A stretch of DNA of 16,378 nucleotides from an uncultured bacterium (lineage in GTDB: Bacteria > Verrucomicrobiota > Lentisphaeria > Victivallales > Victivallaceae): the NCBI GenBank assembly GCA_949286445.1, contig CASECL010000060.1, forward strand, positions 1 to 16,378. Reading direction: 5' to 3'. The translations under genes and the position numbers were made by a program. Each line of letters starts with the position of its first letter. Position 1 is the first letter of the stretch. The notes beneath the pieces are model-generated. The model was not told the DNA's origin, ran no database searches, and saw only the letters and a list, made by a program, of their open reading frames with translations. Shown here piece by piece: positions 14,087-16,378 of this stretch.

Positions 14087-16114
14087 TTATGCCGGACGGA
14101 ATTCTGCTTCCCCTCTTGCCATATCAATATGGTCAAGTTTGACATAGATGAAGTCTCCCGGAGTGTATTCCCGGTCGCTTCCGGCTCTGGCGTCCCGGCG
14201 TCTTGAAATCAATCTTCCGCCGCGCTTGCCGTAACTGCCGTGCAGATACTCCGCCGGAATAAAACCGTATAATCCCAGCCCGGTAATTTCCACCGAAATA
14301 CCCTGGGGTGAAACCCGGGAAACGATGGCTTCAAAGAAATTTTCTCCGGATTTTTCCAGCTGCTGCTCCAGATAACGCAGTTTCAGGCGGTCATTGGCGG
14401 CGAAAAAGGCATCATCATTATTTTTCTCTGCTTCAGAACAGGTGATGGCCAGCCGGGAAAAATAGGTCTTATTCCGCAGCCGTTTATTCAGGTCGAAATT
14501 CCAGAGCTGCTGGTGCACCGCCAGATCGGTGTAACGCCGGATCGGACTGGTGAAGTGTACATAATGGCTTTTGCCCAGACCGAAATGAATGGCATTGTTT
14601 TCGCTGTAACTGGCCCGGGGCATGGAGCGCAGAAGCATACTTAATATTACCTGTTTTTTAGGGTCGTCAGGAAGTGAATCAATAAAGGCATTGCAATTTT
14701 TCCGCACCGTGAGATCTCCGGTGGAAATATGGAACAACTGCGCCATATTGCCGCGGAATTCCTCCATTTTATCCGGTTCCGGCTCGGGGTGAACCCGGAA
14801 CAGACCGGGAATGGATTTTTCCACCATTTCCAATCCCACCGCAGAGTTGGCTGCCAGCATGCACTCCTCGACCAGGAAATCGGCTTCCGCCTGTTTTTTT
14901 ACCGCCAGTCCGGTAATGGTATTGGTTTTTTCGTCGCACAGAACCCGGATTTCCGGCATTTCCAGATTGATGAAATCTTCCTCTTTGCGGCGGTTTTCCC
15001 GCATTTTTGAACTTATCGCGATAAAGTCTTTGATTTTTCCGGCAAAGGTTTTGGTCCAGCTTTCCGGTTTTCTGCCGGTGAGGAAAAACTCCTGCACTTC
15101 ATCGTAATTCAATCTGGCATTTACCCGGATCAGTGTGTGCGCCCGGCGGGTGCGGAGAATTCTGCCGCTGTCCCGGTCGACGGTGAGAAATACCGAGTGC
15201 GCCGGAGAATCGCATTTTTCCCGCAGGCTTATTTTTGCCGTCAGCGATTTTGGCAGCATCGGCAGTGTCCGCCCGGGAAGATAAGCGGTGAAACAGCGTT
15301 TTTCCGCCCCCTTATCCTGTGCCGAACGGGGAACAATATAAGCGGCAACATCGGCAATGTGAACTCCGATTTCAATTTCATTGGGTTTTTCGCCGGGCGC
15401 AAGGGAAATGGCATCGTCAAAATCTTTGGCATCAACCGGATCAATAGTCACGGTAAAAAGTTTCCGGCAGTCAATCCGGGGTATTTCCCGGGGCACAAGA
15501 TCCAGAGCGGCTTTATCTTCCTCTTCGGTATAAGGACTTTTGAGGTTGAATTCGGCACAGATGGCATCCAGATCGGCACTGATTTCTCCGGCTTTGCCGA
15601 TGGCGCGGATCACGCTGCCGGATAATTCGCCGTTGCTGTTGTAACCGTCTTCAATATTGCCGGAACGGTTCAGCTTTATCTCCACCCAATCACCACGGGA
15701 TGCGCCTTTGACTGAACCTTTAACAAAAATATTTTCCGGCATTTTCCGGTTGAGCGGACGCACTCTTTTTCCCGCCAGCAATTCGCCCACCACCTTCTGG
15801 CGTCCGGGTTCCAGTATTTTCTCTACCCGACCCGCCGGGCCGCGGTCATTATCCCGGTAATCCCGGCGTTCCGGCAATTCACTTATTTCCACCCGGTCTC
15901 CGTCCAGCGCGCCGTTGACGTATTGTGGCGGGATAAAAATCTCCTCAATATTTTTTCTACCCTCCTCCGGATCAACTTTCACAAAACCGTAACCGGCAGG
16001 AGTAAGTGAGATCAACCCGGTATAACGCGGAGCACGCCGGGAAATTCTTTCCCGGCGTCTCTCATGGAGTAATTCCAGCCGTTTCTTTCTCAATTTGCGC
16101 TGTTGACGATTCAT
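14087..16114 (-). CDS. rnr: Ribonuclease R family 3'-5' exoribonuclease
   Basis: RNase R degrades RNA, including structured RNA, processively from the 3' end. I take the ATG at 16114, giving 675 residues. Order: a Lys/Arg-rich helix (1-30), a cold-shock OB domain (GYGFVKVD near 41; IFIPPQYVNGALDGDRV, 59-75), a second OB region (about 105-180), the RNB catalytic domain from about 210, and a C-terminal S1 domain (about 595-675, FEAIVSRVSPQGISVEI). The active site TIDPVDAKDFDDAI supplies Asp225, Asp231, Asp233 and Asp234. GVHIADVAAYI follows. It lacks the N-terminal helix-turn-helix of E. coli RNase R (813 residues) and its extended C-terminal basic tail. An upstream in-frame ATG at 16204 would add 30 residues that lie inside the BRCT gene and look noncoding. 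The gene starts 7 nt after the BRCT gene ends. Confidence 0.92.
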   Translation of the reverse strand: MNRQQRKLRKKRLELLHERRRERISRRAPRYTGLISLTPAGYGFVKVDPEEGRKNIEEIFIPPQYVNGALDGDRVEISELPERRDYRDNDRGPAGRVEKILEPGRQKVVGELLAGKRVRPLNRKMPENIFVKGSVKGASRGDWVEIKLNRSGNIEDGYNSNGELSGSVIRAIGKAGEISADLDAICAEFNLKSPYTEEEDKAALDLVPREIPRIDCRKLFTVTIDPVDAKDFDDAISLAPGEKPNEIEIGVHIADVAAYIVPRSAQDKGAEKRCFTAYLPGRTLPMLPKSLTAKISLREKCDSPAHSVFLTVDRDSGRILRTRRAHTLIRVNARLNYDEVQEFFLTGRKPESWTKTFAGKIKDFIAISSKMRENRRKEEDFINLEMPEIRVLCDEKTNTITGLAVKKQAEADFLVEECMLAANSAVGLEMVEKSIPGLFRVHPEPEPDKMEEFRGNMAQLFHISTGDLTVRKNCNAFIDSLPDDPKKQVILSMLLRSMPRASYSENNAIHFGLGKSHYVHFTSPIRRYTDLAVHQQLWNFDLNKRLRNKTYFSRLAITCSEAEKNNDDAFFAANDRLKLRYLEQQLEKSGENFFEAIVSRVSPQGISVEITGLGLYGFIPAEYLHGSYGKRGGRLISRRRDARAGSDREYTPGDFIYVKLDHIDMARGEAEFRPA

Positions 16115-16119
16115 ATTCA

Positions 16120-16123
16120 CCTC
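16120..16123 (-). promoter_or_regulatory. Ribosome binding site that fixes the rnr start
   Basis: GAGG (16123-16120 on the minus strand) lies 5 nt before the ATG at 16114 and overlaps the stop codon of the BRCT gene. Nothing comparable precedes the longer in-frame ATG at 16204. The overlap of stop and ribosome binding site suggests coupled translation. Confidence 0.7.
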
Positions 16124-16378
16124 AGAACAATTCCAGTTGATGGATTTCGGGTTCATTTTTCGCCGGAATGGAAATATCCTCCGGCAAGGATGCCAGCCAG
16201 TCATCCAGACTTACAATCTCAATACCGGCCTTAGTGGCTTTGTCCAATTTTCCGCTCTTCTCAGAAAGATCGGCCGCCACCAGAAGCGAAAGCGAGGAAT
16301 TAACTTCATCCACCGGTTCATAACCTGCTTTCTCCGCCAGCTCCCGGTAAAATGAACGCTTTTCCGGCATTTTCCCGG
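16122..16378 (-). CDS. C-terminal BRCT domain of a DNA-metabolism protein (partial), with clamp-binding-like tail
   Basis: The frame is open to the window edge, so the first Met at 16370 is internal and at least GK precedes it. The 84 or so visible residues form a BRCT domain: GKMPEKRSFYRELAEKAGYE, then LSLLVAADLSEKSGKLDKATKAGIEIVSLDDWL, with the Trp near the end typical of BRCT. These domains occur at the C-terminus of NAD-dependent DNA ligase and of several exonuclease (epsilon-like) proteins. After it comes a short linker and the final residues QLELF, which match the bacterial sliding-clamp binding motif QLxLF. That favours a replication or repair enzyme. An epsilon-like exonuclease with BRCT or a ligase are both possible; the catalytic part is outside the window. 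It is followed after 7 nt by rnr. Confidence 0.75.
   Translation of the reverse strand, partial: GKMPEKRSFYRELAEKAGYEPVDEVNSSLSLLVAADLSEKSGKLDKATKAGIEIVSLDDWLASLPEDISIPAKNEPEIHQLELF

Noticed and set aside
13908..14147. A 79-codon plus-strand frame in the GH4-rnr gap
   Set aside because: It reads through the rnr terminator and into the 3' end of rnr, with no conserved features.
16115..16204. Longer rnr start at 16204
   Set aside because: The extra 30 residues lie inside the BRCT gene in another frame and look noncoding. The ATG at 16114 has GAGG at 5 nt and begins a typical basic RNase R N-terminus.
1..16378. CRISPR array, prophage, insertion sequence or defence island
   Set aside because: No regularly spaced repeats, transposase, integrase, terminal repeats of a full element or known defence domains were seen; gene content is mostly housekeeping.

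Overview
The window reads as ordinary bacterial chromosome: dense housekeeping genes, sigma70-like promoters, Shine-Dalgarno sites and several stop/start overlaps. Base composition is roughly balanced and the tetramer CCGG is visibly very common. A PurS-PurS-PurL fusion, two lipoproteins, an alpha/beta-hydrolase/SGNH two-domain esterase and a family 4 glycosidase together suggest a Gram-negative member of the Planctomycetes-Verrucomicrobia-Lentisphaerae group, perhaps a Lentisphaerota-like carbohydrate degrader. That placement is inference from gene style, not from a marker gene.

Plus strand, left to right: the 3' end of an unidentified gene (1-132) overlaps a DUF4105 membrane protein (129-1238). 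After a terminator-like hairpin come purL (1378-4341), rplU with its own good promoter (4428-4742) and purC (4770-5666). A 356-nt gap with a 20-bp tandem repeat precedes a putative lipoprotein with a 35-residue duplicated tail (6023-7021). Then follow yicC (7084-7959), cysE (8052-8987), holA (8966-10027) and a bidomain esterase lipoprotein (10024-12075). The last three overlap one another and are probably co-transcribed.

A 375-nt convergent gap (12076-12450) holds an elaborate stem-loop and a second hairpin. Minus strand, read right to left: the 3' end of a BRCT-domain gene ending in a sliding-clamp-like QLELF motif (16122-16378), an RNase R-family exoribonuclease 7 nt downstream (14087-16114) with an intrinsic terminator, then a GH4 alpha-galactosidase-like gene (12451-13782) behind a recognisable promoter with an overlapping palindrome.

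Functionally, purL and purC serve purine synthesis, rplU the ribosome, holA and the BRCT gene replication or repair, yicC and rnr RNA turnover, and cysE cysteine synthesis. The esterase lipoprotein and GH4 enzyme fit de-esterification and hydrolysis of glycans. I see no tRNA, rRNA, CRISPR array, transposase, phage gene or defence cassette. The most unusual items are protein architectures (PurL, the bidomain esterase, the cysteine-clustered CysE, the BRCT-QLELF tail) and two structured intergenic regions.
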